A stretch of DNA of 64,000 nt, taken from JAFGCY01 sp964609245. GTDB taxonomy: Bacteria; 4484-113; JAFGCY01. Below are positions 43,045 to 50,778 of this stretch, piece after piece. A program made the translations under genes and the position numbers. The stretch covers positions 1-64,000 of the forward strand of contig CAZSSB010000003.1 in assembly GCA_964609245.1 (NCBI GenBank). The letters run 5' to 3'. A model generated the notes under the pieces. The model had not been told where the DNA came from, searched no databases, and saw only the letters and a program-made list of their open reading frames with translations. Numbering within the stretch: position 1 is the stretch's first letter; each line of letters opens with the position of its first letter.

Positions 43045-43677
43045 ATGGAAGAAGTAGAGGTTGAGATCATCCTGCCTTCGATGCCGGAGGTGGCGGATGT
43101 GGTGGAAGGGCTGGCCAAGCACCTTGGCCTCGGGTTGCAGACGCTGGGTATGACCTCGACCTATGACCGGCTGGTGGACACCGAGGACTTCGCGTTGCTC
43201 AGCCAGGACCACTCACTCCGGGTCCGGCAGAAGCTGGACAACGTCTATCAGGGGGAGGAGTTCCGGCTGACCTACAAGGTCCCGCTGCGCAGCCACGACC
43301 GGCTGCTGATCCGTGAAGAGAGCAAGCTCAAGCTGGTGGAGCCCGAGTTCGAGCCGGTACTGGGCGTGCTGAGCAACGTGGCGCACGGTGTCTCCGGCCA
43401 GCATCTGGGCACCGTGCTGGAGATCCGGGAACTGGCCCGCGAGGCCAACCTGGGACCGGCGGGAGCTCAGGTCAACATCAGCGTCGACCAATGCGATTAC
43501 TACGCGCCCGGCCACGACGACCCCGGCGCGCGGGAGGTGGTCTTTGAAATCGAGAGCCATGGCGTTGACGACGACGTGATCCTCGAGGCCGCCGACTGGG
43601 TGATCAAGGAACTCAAGGGCCGCGAGGCCGCCGAGGCCAAGTACGCCCGCGGCCTGCGAATGCTGGGCAAGCTCTGA
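43045..43677 (+). CDS. CYTH-domain protein (class IV adenylate cyclase / triphosphatase-like)
   Basis: The 210-residue protein shows the CYTH triphosphate-tunnel plan: the N-terminal EVEIIL strand (EVEVEI, canonical ExExK with the Lys replaced), STYDRLVDTEDFALL, SLRVRQKLD, FRLTYKVP, RLLIREESKLKL, LEIRELAREA, VNISVDQCDYY and VVFEIES. Alternating charged residues line the tunnel in this family, which includes CyaB cyclases and inorganic or thiamine triphosphatases. The loss of the Lys in ExExK makes the activity uncertain. GGGAGGAAAG precedes the ATG. No CHAD domain gene is adjacent. Confidence 0.75.
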   Translation: MEEVEVEIILPSMPEVADVVEGLAKHLGLGLQTLGMTSTYDRLVDTEDFALLSQDHSLRVRQKLDNVYQGEEFRLTYKVPLRSHDRLLIREESKLKLVEPEFEPVLGVLSNVAHGVSGQHLGTVLEIRELAREANLGPAGAQVNISVDQCDYYAPGHDDPGAREVVFEIESHGVDDDVILEAADWVIKELKGREAAEAKYARGLRMLGKL

Positions 43678-43732
43678 GCGATTAAGCGGACCAGTCCGCC
43701 GTATCCGTGCCATCCCCGCGAGCATTGAGGCC

Positions 43733-43788
43733 CGGGCGGCTGCTGAGAAGCCGCCCGAGCCGGGAGGTTGCTGCGCAGAGCCGCAGCA
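43733..43788. terminator. Tandem hairpins between convergent genes
   Basis: CGGGCGGCT (43733-43741) pairs perfectly with AGCCGCCCG (43749-43757). TGCTGCG (43769-43775) pairs with CGCAGCA (43782-43788). They lie between the convergent CYTH gene and the gene at 43808. No U-tract follows, so these are terminator-like hairpins rather than textbook terminators. Confidence 0.5.
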
Positions 43789-43807
43789 CGAGGAACCCAG
43801 TGCTGCA

Positions 43808-44182
43808 CTACAGCAGCAGGTAGGTGTCCTCGCGGTACAGCGCCCGCAATAGGCGATGCTCCATCGAGATTGGCAGCTTAGCCAGATTCGATTCGGCGAA
43901 GCGCTCTGAGATCATGAACTGGAAAGCGCTCTTGTGGCCGTCATTCCAGCGCGCGGTCCAGACCACCTTGAGCAGCGGCTCGGGTCCGTCGAGCATCTCG
44001 CCGACCTCGGAAACCCGCAGCGATTCAAGCCGGTCGTGGGAGATCGCGTCGTAGACGTTAATCGCGACTTCCTCGGCAATCCAGATGAACCGGGGCATCG
44101 CGGTCAGGTGGTCCAGGGAGATCGTCCTGGCGGTCTGGCCGTTGTCCGTCTGCACGGAGTCGGTGATTACTGCTGCCATCAT
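43808..44182 (-). CDS. Small protein of unknown function
   Basis: The 124-residue soluble product includes LLKVVWTARWNDGHKSAFQFMISERF and SMEHRLLRALYREDTYLLL. No family is recognised. It starts with tandem ATGs (44182 and 44179), with GAGG about 10 nt upstream. GC content and codon use match neighbours and the frame is closed by the convergent hairpins. It stands alone. Confidence 0.55.
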   Translation of the reverse strand: MMAAVITDSVQTDNGQTARTISLDHLTAMPRFIWIAEEVAINVYDAISHDRLESLRVSEVGEMLDGPEPLLKVVWTARWNDGHKSAFQFMISERFAESNLAKLPISMEHRLLRALYREDTYLLL

Positions 44183-44300
44183 CGTTTGTGCCTCGCTTGT
44201 TAAGCTGGTGACATTGTGCCAGCGCCGGAGCGCCGTGCCTATCAGAAAGACTCCTAGGAATCCGTCGCGGTCGGCGAGCGCCCCCCCGGCGGTGAGCGGG

Positions 44301-46079
44301 CTACTGCTCCAGGCTGGACAGCCCCTCGCGGATCGCGAATTTGATCAGCTCGGACTGGCTGGCGATGCCCAGCTTCTGCATGATGGCGGCGCGGAAGGTG
44401 TAGATCGTCTTCGGATTGAGGCCCAGTTCCAGCGCGATCTCCTTGGCCGACTGGCCCTGGGCCAGCAGCCGCAGCACCTCCTGCTCGCGCCGCGTGAGCA
44501 CCGCCAGTGACGCCCCGGCCTTGCCGGACTGGCTGAGGAACTCATCGACGATGATGTCCGCGATCGCCGGACTCAGGAAGGTCAGATTGCCGTCGACGGC
44601 CTGGATCGCACGCGTCAGATCGTCTCCGGCGCAGTCCTTGAGGAGATAGCCCGCAGCGCCCGCCCGCAGCATTTCGCCCACGTACTGCTTGTCGGCGAAC
44701 ATCGACAGCGCGATCACATGTACCGCTGGCAGCTCGGCAGTCAGCAGCTGCGTGGCCTCGATGCCGTTCATTTCGGGCATGTCGATGTCCATGACCACCA
44801 CGTCCGGCTCCAGCTCGCGGGCCAGCCGCACGGCCTCCTGGCCGGTGCTCGCCTCGCCCACGATGCTGAACTGCTTGTCCTGGTCCAGGATGGTGTGGAT
44901 ACCCTGCCGCATCAGCTGCTGGTCGTCGGCGATCAGCAGGCGGATCGTACCGGCGCGGCGCCGCGCAGCTTCGCGAGGCTGCAAACCCTGCGGCGGCGGG
45001 GGAATCGAAGGCGGGTCCACCGCCAGCTCGGCCGCCACCGGGGCTGACAGCGTGACGCGCGTGCCGTCCGGCCCGGAATCGATCTTCAGCGCGCCGCCCA
45101 GGTACTGCATCCGCTCGGCGATGTTGAACAGGCCGTAGCCGGCGCCGCGACGGCTGCGATTGGCGGCCTCCTCGACGTTGAAGCCGGTGCCGTCGTCGGC
45201 GATGCTCAGTTCAACGTGGTCGCCGGCGCGCGTCAGTTCGACGGCGACGTGACTGGCTCCGGCGTGCTTGACCACGTTGAACAGGATCTCGCGCGTGGCC
45301 TGGAACAGCAGGACGCGCAGGTCCTCACTCAGGCGTCGGTGCCAGTCGCTGTGCACGACCGAGATCTGCAGGCCGTGCTGCGCGCTGGTCTGGTCGCACA
45401 GCCACTGGATCGCCGCCGCCAGCCCCAGCTCGTGCAGTACCGGCGGGCTGATCTCGAAAGTGAGCGAACGCGTGTCCTCGATGGTGGTATCCAGCACGTC
45501 GAGCACTTCCGACAGCCCGCCGGCGCTGGTCCCGGCGTCGTCCAGCAGGCGCTCCAGCTTGATCTTGGCCAGCACCAGCGCGTGGCCGATGCGGTCGTGG
45601 AGCTGCGTGGCCAGTCGTCGCCGCTCGCGCTCGCCTGCCAACACCAGCTCCGACGACAGCGCGCGCAGCTGCTCGCGCTGCTGCCGCTGGATCTCCTCGG
45701 CTTCCTTGCGGCCGGTGATGTCGGTGATGACCGCGATGGTGCAGTCGACCTTGCCGCTGGCGTCGATCAGCGGCGCCGCCGAGATCAGACCGGCCTGACG
45801 CCGGCCGTCGTGGGTGGTGAAATCGAGTTCGTAGTAGCCGCGCTCGCCCCTGTGCCGGCGCTGGATCTGCTCAAGCAGCAGCTCCTGGGCGGCGGGATCG
45901 AACAGCTCGACGAAGGGCCGGCCGATGATGCTGTCCGCCGGGTGCCCAAGCAGCCGTCCCAGCGCCTGGTTGGCGTAGAGAATCCGCGCCTGGTCGTCCA
46001 GGACGGCGAGCCCCTGGACCATCGTCTCGACGGTCAGGCGGTACAGCTCAGGTCGGGTGCTGAGTGGATCATCCGGCAT
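44301..46079 (-). CDS. Fused PAS-histidine kinase and NarL-type response regulator in one polypeptide
   Basis: The 592-residue protein has, in order, a PAS domain with PAC segment (about residues 10-135), a HisKA_3 dimerisation domain with the phospho-His in RRRLATQLHDRIGHALV (about residues 155-175), and a HATPase domain (about 240-350, with SIADDGTGF and GAGYGLFNI). A proline-rich linker leads to a receiver domain (about 375-495; RLLIADDQQLMRQG and the phospho-Asp in VVVMDIDMPEMNG) and a LuxR HTH (about 525-590; LTRREQEVLRLLAQGQSAKEIALELGL...). There is no signal peptide or membrane helix, so the stimulus is sensed in the cytoplasm. The normal NarX and NarL partners are here one gene. The start is ATG 46079. 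Confidence 0.92.
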   Translation of the reverse strand: MPDDPLSTRPELYRLTVETMVQGLAVLDDQARILYANQALGRLLGHPADSIIGRPFVELFDPAAQELLLEQIQRRHRGERGYYELDFTTHDGRRQAGLISAAPLIDASGKVDCTIAVITDITGRKEAEEIQRQQREQLRALSSELVLAGERERRRLATQLHDRIGHALVLAKIKLERLLDDAGTSAGGLSEVLDVLDTTIEDTRSLTFEISPPVLHELGLAAAIQWLCDQTSAQHGLQISVVHSDWHRRLSEDLRVLLFQATREILFNVVKHAGASHVAVELTRAGDHVELSIADDGTGFNVEEAANRSRRGAGYGLFNIAERMQYLGGALKIDSGPDGTRVTLSAPVAAELAVDPPSIPPPPQGLQPREAARRRAGTIRLLIADDQQLMRQGIHTILDQDKQFSIVGEASTGQEAVRLARELEPDVVVMDIDMPEMNGIEATQLLTAELPAVHVIALSMFADKQYVGEMLRAGAAGYLLKDCAGDDLTRAIQAVDGNLTFLSPAIADIIVDEFLSQSGKAGASLAVLTRREQEVLRLLAQGQSAKEIALELGLNPKTIYTFRAAIMQKLGIASQSELIKFAIREGLSSLEQ

Positions 46080-46084
46080 TGCCT

Positions 46085-46090
46085 GTATTA
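46085..46090 (-). promoter_or_regulatory. -10 box 5 nt before the fused kinase start codon
   Basis: TAATAC on the minus strand ends 5 nt before the ATG. It lies in the 23-nt gap after ksgA, so the gene could also be read from the ksgA transcript. Confidence 0.35.
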
Positions 46091-46102
46091 TCCATGCTGC
46101 GC

Positions 46103-46996
46103 TCACGCAGGCTTAGCGGGCGCCCCTCCGCTTGACTGGAGGTCCGGGCCAAGCGCATCCGCCAGCCGTACGTAGTCGGCCATGCTCAGCTCCTGCGGCC
46201 GCACGGTGGCGCCGATGCCTGCTGCCGCGAGCGCCTTGCCGGCCGCCTGATCCCCCAGATGAGGCATCGCCAGCAGCAGCGCGTTCTGCAGCTGCTTGCG
46301 CTGGTGGCGGAAGACGCCCTCCACCAGCCGGAGATACAGCTCGCGGTCGCGCGGTCGCGGTTGCTGATCGGCTTTCAGCGGCGTCAGGCTGACTACTGCG
46401 CTGGCGACCTTCGGCGCGGGATGAAAGGCCTCGGATGGCACGTCGCAGACCCAGCGCGTGGCGAGGTAGGTTTGCAGGTAAAGGCTGAAACTGTTGTAGC
46501 CGGGATCGCCAACGCGGGCTACAACGCGCTGGGCGACTTCGCGCTGCAGCATCACGACCACCAACTCCAATGCGTCAGCGTAGCCCACCACGGTGTGCAG
46601 GAAGGCGCTTGAGATTTGGTAGGGTAGGTTGGTGACGATTTTGAGCGCGCGGCCGGCCTCACGAGCCTCGGCGATCACGGGCTCGAACACGTACTTGTTG
46701 AACGAGATGTCCTTGAGCACCACGTTGCGCGTGTGGGGCAGCACCCAGGACTGAAGGTAGCGCACCAGATCATCGTCCAGCTCGTAGGCCACCAGCCGGT
46801 GGCAGCGGCCCGCCAGCGCCTGGGTCAGCGTGCCCAGCCCCGGACCGATCTCGACCACGTATTCCTCGCCGCTGAGTCGCGCGGCCTGGACGGTGGCGGC
46901 CATTACGCCGTCGTCGATCAGGAAGTGCTGCCCGCGTGCGCGGCTGGGCCGGATGTGGGCCCGCCTGAGTGCCCGACGCACGTCGTCGGCCAGCAT
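46103..46996 (-). CDS. ksgA: 16S rRNA dimethyladenosine transferase
   Basis: The 297-residue methyltransferase dimethylates two adjacent adenosines near the 3' end of 16S rRNA. It has the N-terminal RARGQHFLIDDGVM motif, the SAM motif VVEIGPGLGTLTQALA, and the catalytic NLPYQISSAFLHTVV. The C-terminal domain matches the family in length. The ATG at 46996 is preceded by a perfect TATAAT 6 nt upstream and no Shine-Dalgarno sequence. A longer frame to 47080 would overlap the divergent gene's promoter and is rejected. Confidence 0.95.
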   Translation of the reverse strand: MLADDVRRALRRAHIRPSRARGQHFLIDDGVMAATVQAARLSGEEYVVEIGPGLGTLTQALAGRCHRLVAYELDDDLVRYLQSWVLPHTRNVVLKDISFNKYVFEPVIAEAREAGRALKIVTNLPYQISSAFLHTVVGYADALELVVVMLQREVAQRVVARVGDPGYNSFSLYLQTYLATRWVCDVPSEAFHPAPKVASAVVSLTPLKADQQPRPRDRELYLRLVEGVFRHQRKQLQNALLLAMPHLGDQAAGKALAAAGIGATVRPQELSMADYVRLADALGPDLQSSGGAPAKPA

Positions 46997-47002
46997 GGGG
47001 GG

Positions 47003-47008
47003 ATTATA
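47003..47008 (-). promoter_or_regulatory. -10 box 6 nt before the ksgA start codon
   Basis: A perfect TATAAT on the minus strand; the six nucleotides up to the ATG are all C, so no ribosome binding site is possible. This is the clearest leaderless case in the window. Confidence 0.6.
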
Positions 47009-47054
47009 GGTGCGCGCATGCCCTATCATGTAACCGCGCCGAGGAGGGCAAGCA

Positions 47055-48230
47055 ATGAAGCGAGGCAAGCTGGGAACCAAGGCGATTCACGCCGGCTATG
47101 AGACGGACGCCAGCGGGGCCGTCAATCCGCCGATCGTGCAGAGCAGCACGTTCGCGTTCAGGACCGCGGCCAGCGGGGCGCGCATCTTCATGGGCGAAGA
47201 GCCGGGCTGGATCTACACACGCATCGGCAACCCCACGATTCGCGCGCTGGAGGACAACATCGCGGCGCTGGAAGGCGGCGTCCGGGGGATGGCCTGCGGG
47301 TCGGGCATGGCGGCCTCCAACACGCTGTTCTTCTCCCAGCTGGGGGCGGGCGACCACGTGATCGTGACCGACGCCGTGTACGGCCCGACGCGCCTGGTGC
47401 TCGAATCGTGCTGGAGCCGCTTCGGTGTCGAGCACAGCGCGGTGGATACGGCGAATCTCGACGAGGTGAAGGCCGCCGTGCGGCCGAACACGAAGCTGGT
47501 CTTCATCGAGACGCCGGCGAATCCGACGCTGAAGGTCACCGACATCGCCGGCTGTGCCGAGATCGCCCACGCCGCCGGGGCCAGGCTGGTGGTGGACAAC
47601 ACCTTCATGTCACCGATTCTGCAGCAGCCCTTCCGGCACGGCGCGGACATCGTCGTCCACAGCGTCACCAAGTTCATCAGCGGCCACAGCGACGTCGTCG
47701 GGGGCGTCATCGTCTACAAGAGCGAGGCGGACTACGAGGAGGTCGTCAAGCCGTGGTACATGCTCGGGGCCGTGATGGACCCGCATCAGGCCTATCTGGT
47801 CTTCCGCGGGGTCAAGACGCTGAAGATGCGAGCGCTGACCGCCCAGGCCAACGCGCAGCCGCTCGCCGAGTACCTTGAGAAGCATGCCAAGGTTGACTGG
47901 GTGGCCTATCCGGGCCTGCCTGATCATCCGCAGTATGAGCTGCAACAGCGCCAGGCGGAGGGCCCCGGCTCGCTGATCAGCTTCGGATTGCAGGGCGGCA
48001 CGAAGGCCGGCGCCAAGCTGATGGACAGCGTCGAGTTGATGACACTGGCGGTCAGCCTCGGCGGGGTGGAGACGCTGATCCAGCACCCGGCCAGCATGAC
48101 CCACGCCGGGATGACGCCCGAGCAGCGCGCGGCCGCCGGCATCACCGACGGGCTGGTTCGTGTGAGCGTCGGCTGCGAGGACATCGAGGACTTGCTGGCG
48201 GATCTGGAGCAGGCATTGGCGCAGGTCTAG
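47055..48230 (+). CDS. Cys/Met metabolism PLP-dependent enzyme (trans-sulfuration family)
   Basis: The 391-residue enzyme belongs to the MetB/MetC/CGL/MGL family. Signatures are YTRIGNPTIRALEDNIAALEGG, the PLP-phosphate-binding GSGMAASNTLFF, VDNTFMSPILQQPF and the PLP Lys in HSVTKFISGHSDVVGG. C-terminal SLGGVETLIQHPASMTHAGM is typical of gamma-lyases and synthases. Methionine gamma-lyase usually has Cys in YGCT; here it is YGPT, which argues for cystathionine gamma-synthase or gamma-lyase. GAGGAGGG precedes the ATG. Its 3' end overlaps the convergent gene by 4 nt. Confidence 0.9.
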   Translation: MKRGKLGTKAIHAGYETDASGAVNPPIVQSSTFAFRTAASGARIFMGEEPGWIYTRIGNPTIRALEDNIAALEGGVRGMACGSGMAASNTLFFSQLGAGDHVIVTDAVYGPTRLVLESCWSRFGVEHSAVDTANLDEVKAAVRPNTKLVFIETPANPTLKVTDIAGCAEIAHAAGARLVVDNTFMSPILQQPFRHGADIVVHSVTKFISGHSDVVGGVIVYKSEADYEEVVKPWYMLGAVMDPHQAYLVFRGVKTLKMRALTAQANAQPLAEYLEKHAKVDWVAYPGLPDHPQYELQQRQAEGPGSLISFGLQGGTKAGAKLMDSVELMTLAVSLGGVETLIQHPASMTHAGMTPEQRAAAGITDGLVRVSVGCEDIEDLLADLEQALAQV

Positions 48231-49546
48231 TCGTCGTTCGCCGGGCTGGGTGGAGCCGAGACTTTCAGCACCTTGATCCGGTTGCGGAGCACCTTCAGTG
48301 CCTCGATCCTGACACGGCCGAGTTCGATTGCGTCACCGACGACCGCGGGTCGGCCCAGCCGCTCCATCATCAGGCCGCCGATTGTAGTGCTTTCAGTCTC
48401 GCCGATATCCGTGTCTTCCAGTTCGGGTAGCTGATCCAGCCGCGCCCGCCCGGTGATGACTACCGCGTCGGGCGTGCGCCGCAGCACCTCGGCGCTGGCG
48501 ATGCGGTCGCTTTCATCGCGAATCTCGCCGACAAGCTCCTCCAGTATGTCCTCCATCGTGACGACACCGGCGGTCCCGCCATGCTCGTCGACAACTACGA
48601 CCATCTGGACGTGCTCATGTTGCATCAGGCTCAGCGTGTCTACGGCGCTCTTGGTCTCTGGCAGCTGCACGACGTCACGGCGGTAGGGCTTGGCGGGCAG
48701 ATCGACCCAGTGATCATCCGGGTCGCGACCACCATGGGCGGCACGCAAACTGATCCGCACAAGGTCCTTGAGGAGCAGGACGCCGTGAATCTCATCAAGT
48801 CCTTCACCGTAGATCGGCAGGCGCGTGAAACCGGTGTCTGTCATCAGATCAAGGGCAGTGCCGACCGTGCAGTGCTGATCGACGGCGATCACGTCCACTC
48901 GCGGCGTCATCACATCGCGCAGGTCCCTGGTCGAAAAATGCAGCGCCTCGCGGGCAACCCGCATGTCGGACTTGTGCAGCTCGCCGCCGGCGTGGGCCAG
49001 GCTGATCGCGGTCACTACGTCCGCCCGGCGGACCTGCTGCTCAGTGTCCCCGCGCCCGCCCGCCAGCAGATACACCATCGGCATCACGACCTTCTCGATC
49101 GCCCAGTTCAGCGGGGTTAGCAGCATGTCCATCACGTACATCGGGAAGGTGACCACCGAGGCAATCTTGACCGTTCGAATCGCGGCCACCGTCTTGGGCG
49201 TCAGTTCGGCGAAGATCGTGATGGCGACGGTCACGCAGACGGTGGAGACCAGGGTGGCGCGCTGCTCGGTCCACCCCTCGAGCGCCGCCAAGTAGTGGAT
49301 CGCCAGCCACGTGACGTAGGCGGTCAGTGCGATGTTGGCCACGTTGTAGCCGATCAGGATGGTCGATAGGAAGCGTTGGGGACGGCTGCGCAGCGTCTGC
49401 TGCAGTCTGGCTACAAATGACCCCTGGCGCGCTCGCGTCTCAAGCGTGATCGGGTCCAGAGCCATCAGGGCCAGCTCGGCCCCGCTGAAGAACGCGGAGA
49501 TGAACAGCAATCCCAGAATGATGAGGATGGGGACAATCAGTTCCAC
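48227..49546 (-). CDS. Hemolysin C/CorC-type membrane protein with CNNM and CBS domains
   Basis: The 439-residue protein has an N-terminal CNNM domain (about residues 1-190) with membrane helices including VPILIILGLLFISAFFSGAELALMAL, the acidic FFSGAE motif, and ELTPKTVA. A tandem CBS pair (about 205-340) contains MTPRVDVIAVD, FTRLPIYGEGLDEIHGVLLLKDLV and VVVVDEHGGTAGVVTMEDILEELVGEI. A C-terminal CorC_HlyC domain completes it. Such proteins are implicated in Mg2+/Co2+ export. The start is GTG at 49546. Confidence 0.9.
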   Translation of the reverse strand: MELIVPILIILGLLFISAFFSGAELALMALDPITLETRARQGSFVARLQQTLRSRPQRFLSTILIGYNVANIALTAYVTWLAIHYLAALEGWTEQRATLVSTVCVTVAITIFAELTPKTVAAIRTVKIASVVTFPMYVMDMLLTPLNWAIEKVVMPMVYLLAGGRGDTEQQVRRADVVTAISLAHAGGELHKSDMRVAREALHFSTRDLRDVMTPRVDVIAVDQHCTVGTALDLMTDTGFTRLPIYGEGLDEIHGVLLLKDLVRISLRAAHGGRDPDDHWVDLPAKPYRRDVVQLPETKSAVDTLSLMQHEHVQMVVVVDEHGGTAGVVTMEDILEELVGEIRDESDRIASAEVLRRTPDAVVITGRARLDQLPELEDTDIGETESTTIGGLMMERLGRPAVVGDAIELGRVRIEALKVLRNRIKVLKVSAPPSPANDD

Positions 49547-49668
49547 GACCTGGCGCTAGCGCGCACTCACCTCCCGGACGGGACTTCGAGGTCGGTCGTC
49601 GTCACTTGCCATGAGCGCATTGTAGCAGAGCACGGATACGCCATCAAAGCACGCGTTGAACCCAAGGC

Positions 49669-49674
49669 TATACT
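49669..49674 (+). promoter_or_regulatory. -10 box 7 nt before the HAD hydrolase start codon
   Basis: TATACT ends 7 nt before the ATG at 49682; no Shine-Dalgarno sequence is present. This predicts a leaderless mRNA. Confidence 0.5.
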
Positions 49675-49681
49675 GCCCGCC

Positions 49682-50389
49682 ATGCGCGTTGAAGCGGTGG
49701 TCTTCGATTTGTTTGGCACGCTGATCGACAACTTCCAGGTGGACGAGTACCAGGCCGTGCTCGACGAGATGACAACAGCGCTGGAGGCCCCGCGCGAGGA
49801 ATTCTCAGCGGCCTGGATCGGCAGCTTCGGTGAGCGTATCATCGGCAGGCCGCCGACGCTGGTCCAGGGCATCCGTGAGATCTGCCGGCGCGTGGGCGTG
49901 AAGCCGGACGATCGGCAGGTTGAGGCAGCGTGCCGGGTCCGCATGGAATACTCCCGCCGCATCCTGCGGACCAGGCCGCACTCGATCGACACCCTGGGCG
50001 AGCTTAGGTCTCGCGACGTCCGGCTGGCGCTGGTCAGCGACTGCACCTGGGAGATCCCCGCGCTGTGGCCGGACACGCCGCTCTGCGCCTGTTTCGCCGC
50101 GACGGTGTTCTCGTGCGAGGTTGGCACGTGCAAACCGGATCCGCGAATGTACGGAGCGGCCTGCGAGCAACTGGCGGTCAGACCCCAGCAATGCCTGTAC
50201 GTCGGTGATGGTGCGGGCCGGGAGCTGACCGGTGCGGGGGCCGTGGGTATGCGGGCGGTGCAGATTCGTGCGCCCGAGGAGACACCGGAGCATTACGGGC
50301 GCAATCAGGCCGAGCCGTGGAGCGGCGAGCGCATCAGCCACATCTCTCAGGTGCTGGAATACCTTGATGGCGCGGAGGCTAGTGCTTGA
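49682..50389 (+). CDS. HAD-superfamily hydrolase
   Basis: The 235-residue protein has the HAD motifs. Motif I is FDLFGTLIDNF; the second Asp of the usual DxDGT is replaced by Leu, as in dehalogenase- and some phosphatase-like members. Motif II includes LVSDC, motif III has CKPDPRMY (Lys), and motif IV reads YVGDGAGRELTGA. A helical cap lies between motifs I and II. The family covers phosphatases and haloacid dehalogenases; the substrate is unknown. Its end overlaps the convergent TauE-like gene by 11 nt. Confidence 0.85.
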   Translation: MRVEAVVFDLFGTLIDNFQVDEYQAVLDEMTTALEAPREEFSAAWIGSFGERIIGRPPTLVQGIREICRRVGVKPDDRQVEAACRVRMEYSRRILRTRPHSIDTLGELRSRDVRLALVSDCTWEIPALWPDTPLCACFAATVFSCEVGTCKPDPRMYGAACEQLAVRPQQCLYVGDGAGRELTGAGAVGMRAVQIRAPEETPEHYGRNQAEPWSGERISHISQVLEYLDGAEASA

Positions 50390-50744
50390 AGAATAAGTAG
50401 ACTGCGCTGGCCGCCATGATCAGCGCGAAGCTCTTGCGGACGATCATCGGGTCCAGCGCGTTGGCCCACTTGCCGCCGAAGTGCGCCCCCAGCATCAGCA
50501 TCAACGCGATGATGCCCGCCGCCCAGAGGTCGATGTGCACAGCCGGGTTCTTCCAGTACTGCAGGAAACCGAGCACCCCGATCGGTGGGAGCAGCACCGC
50601 CAGGCTGGTCCCCTGGGCGCGCAGCTGGTCGTAGCTGAAGATCAGCACCAGGGCCGGCACGATGATCAGGCCGCCGCCGACGCCGACAAAACCACTGAGG
50701 ACTCCGGCCACCATGCCAACTAGCGCGTATCCGACGTATTCCAT
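50379..50744 (-). CDS. Half-size TauE/SafE family membrane protein
   Basis: The 121-residue protein has the N-terminal TauE/SafE signature VGYALVGMVAGVLSGFVGVGGGLIIVPALVLIF and three to four membrane helices, with VRKSFALIMAASAVYLFFKH at the end. Typical family members have ~250 residues from two such halves, so this probably acts as a homodimer, as other half-size members are thought to. The family exports sulfite or organosulfonates. ATG 50744 has TACAAT 6 nt upstream; the longer frame to 50864 is antisense-like and lacks a hydrophobic start. Confidence 0.82.
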   Translation of the reverse strand: MEYVGYALVGMVAGVLSGFVGVGGGLIIVPALVLIFSYDQLRAQGTSLAVLLPPIGVLGFLQYWKNPAVHIDLWAAGIIALMLMLGAHFGGKWANALDPMIVRKSFALIMAASAVYLFFKH

Positions 50745-50750
50745 GCTCCC

Positions 50751-50756
50751 ATTGTA
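50751..50756 (-). promoter_or_regulatory. -10 box 6 nt before the TauE-like start codon
   Basis: TACAAT on the minus strand ends 6 nt before the ATG at 50744. The gap GGGAGC has a partial Shine-Dalgarno resemblance, but it is too close to the start to function. Confidence 0.45.
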
Positions 50757-50778
50757 GGGGGCGCATGGCCCGCCGGAG

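Noticed and set aside
47055..48230. Methionine gamma-lyase as a specific name
   Set aside because: The Cys in YGCT that is typical for this enzyme is Pro here, so only the family is named.
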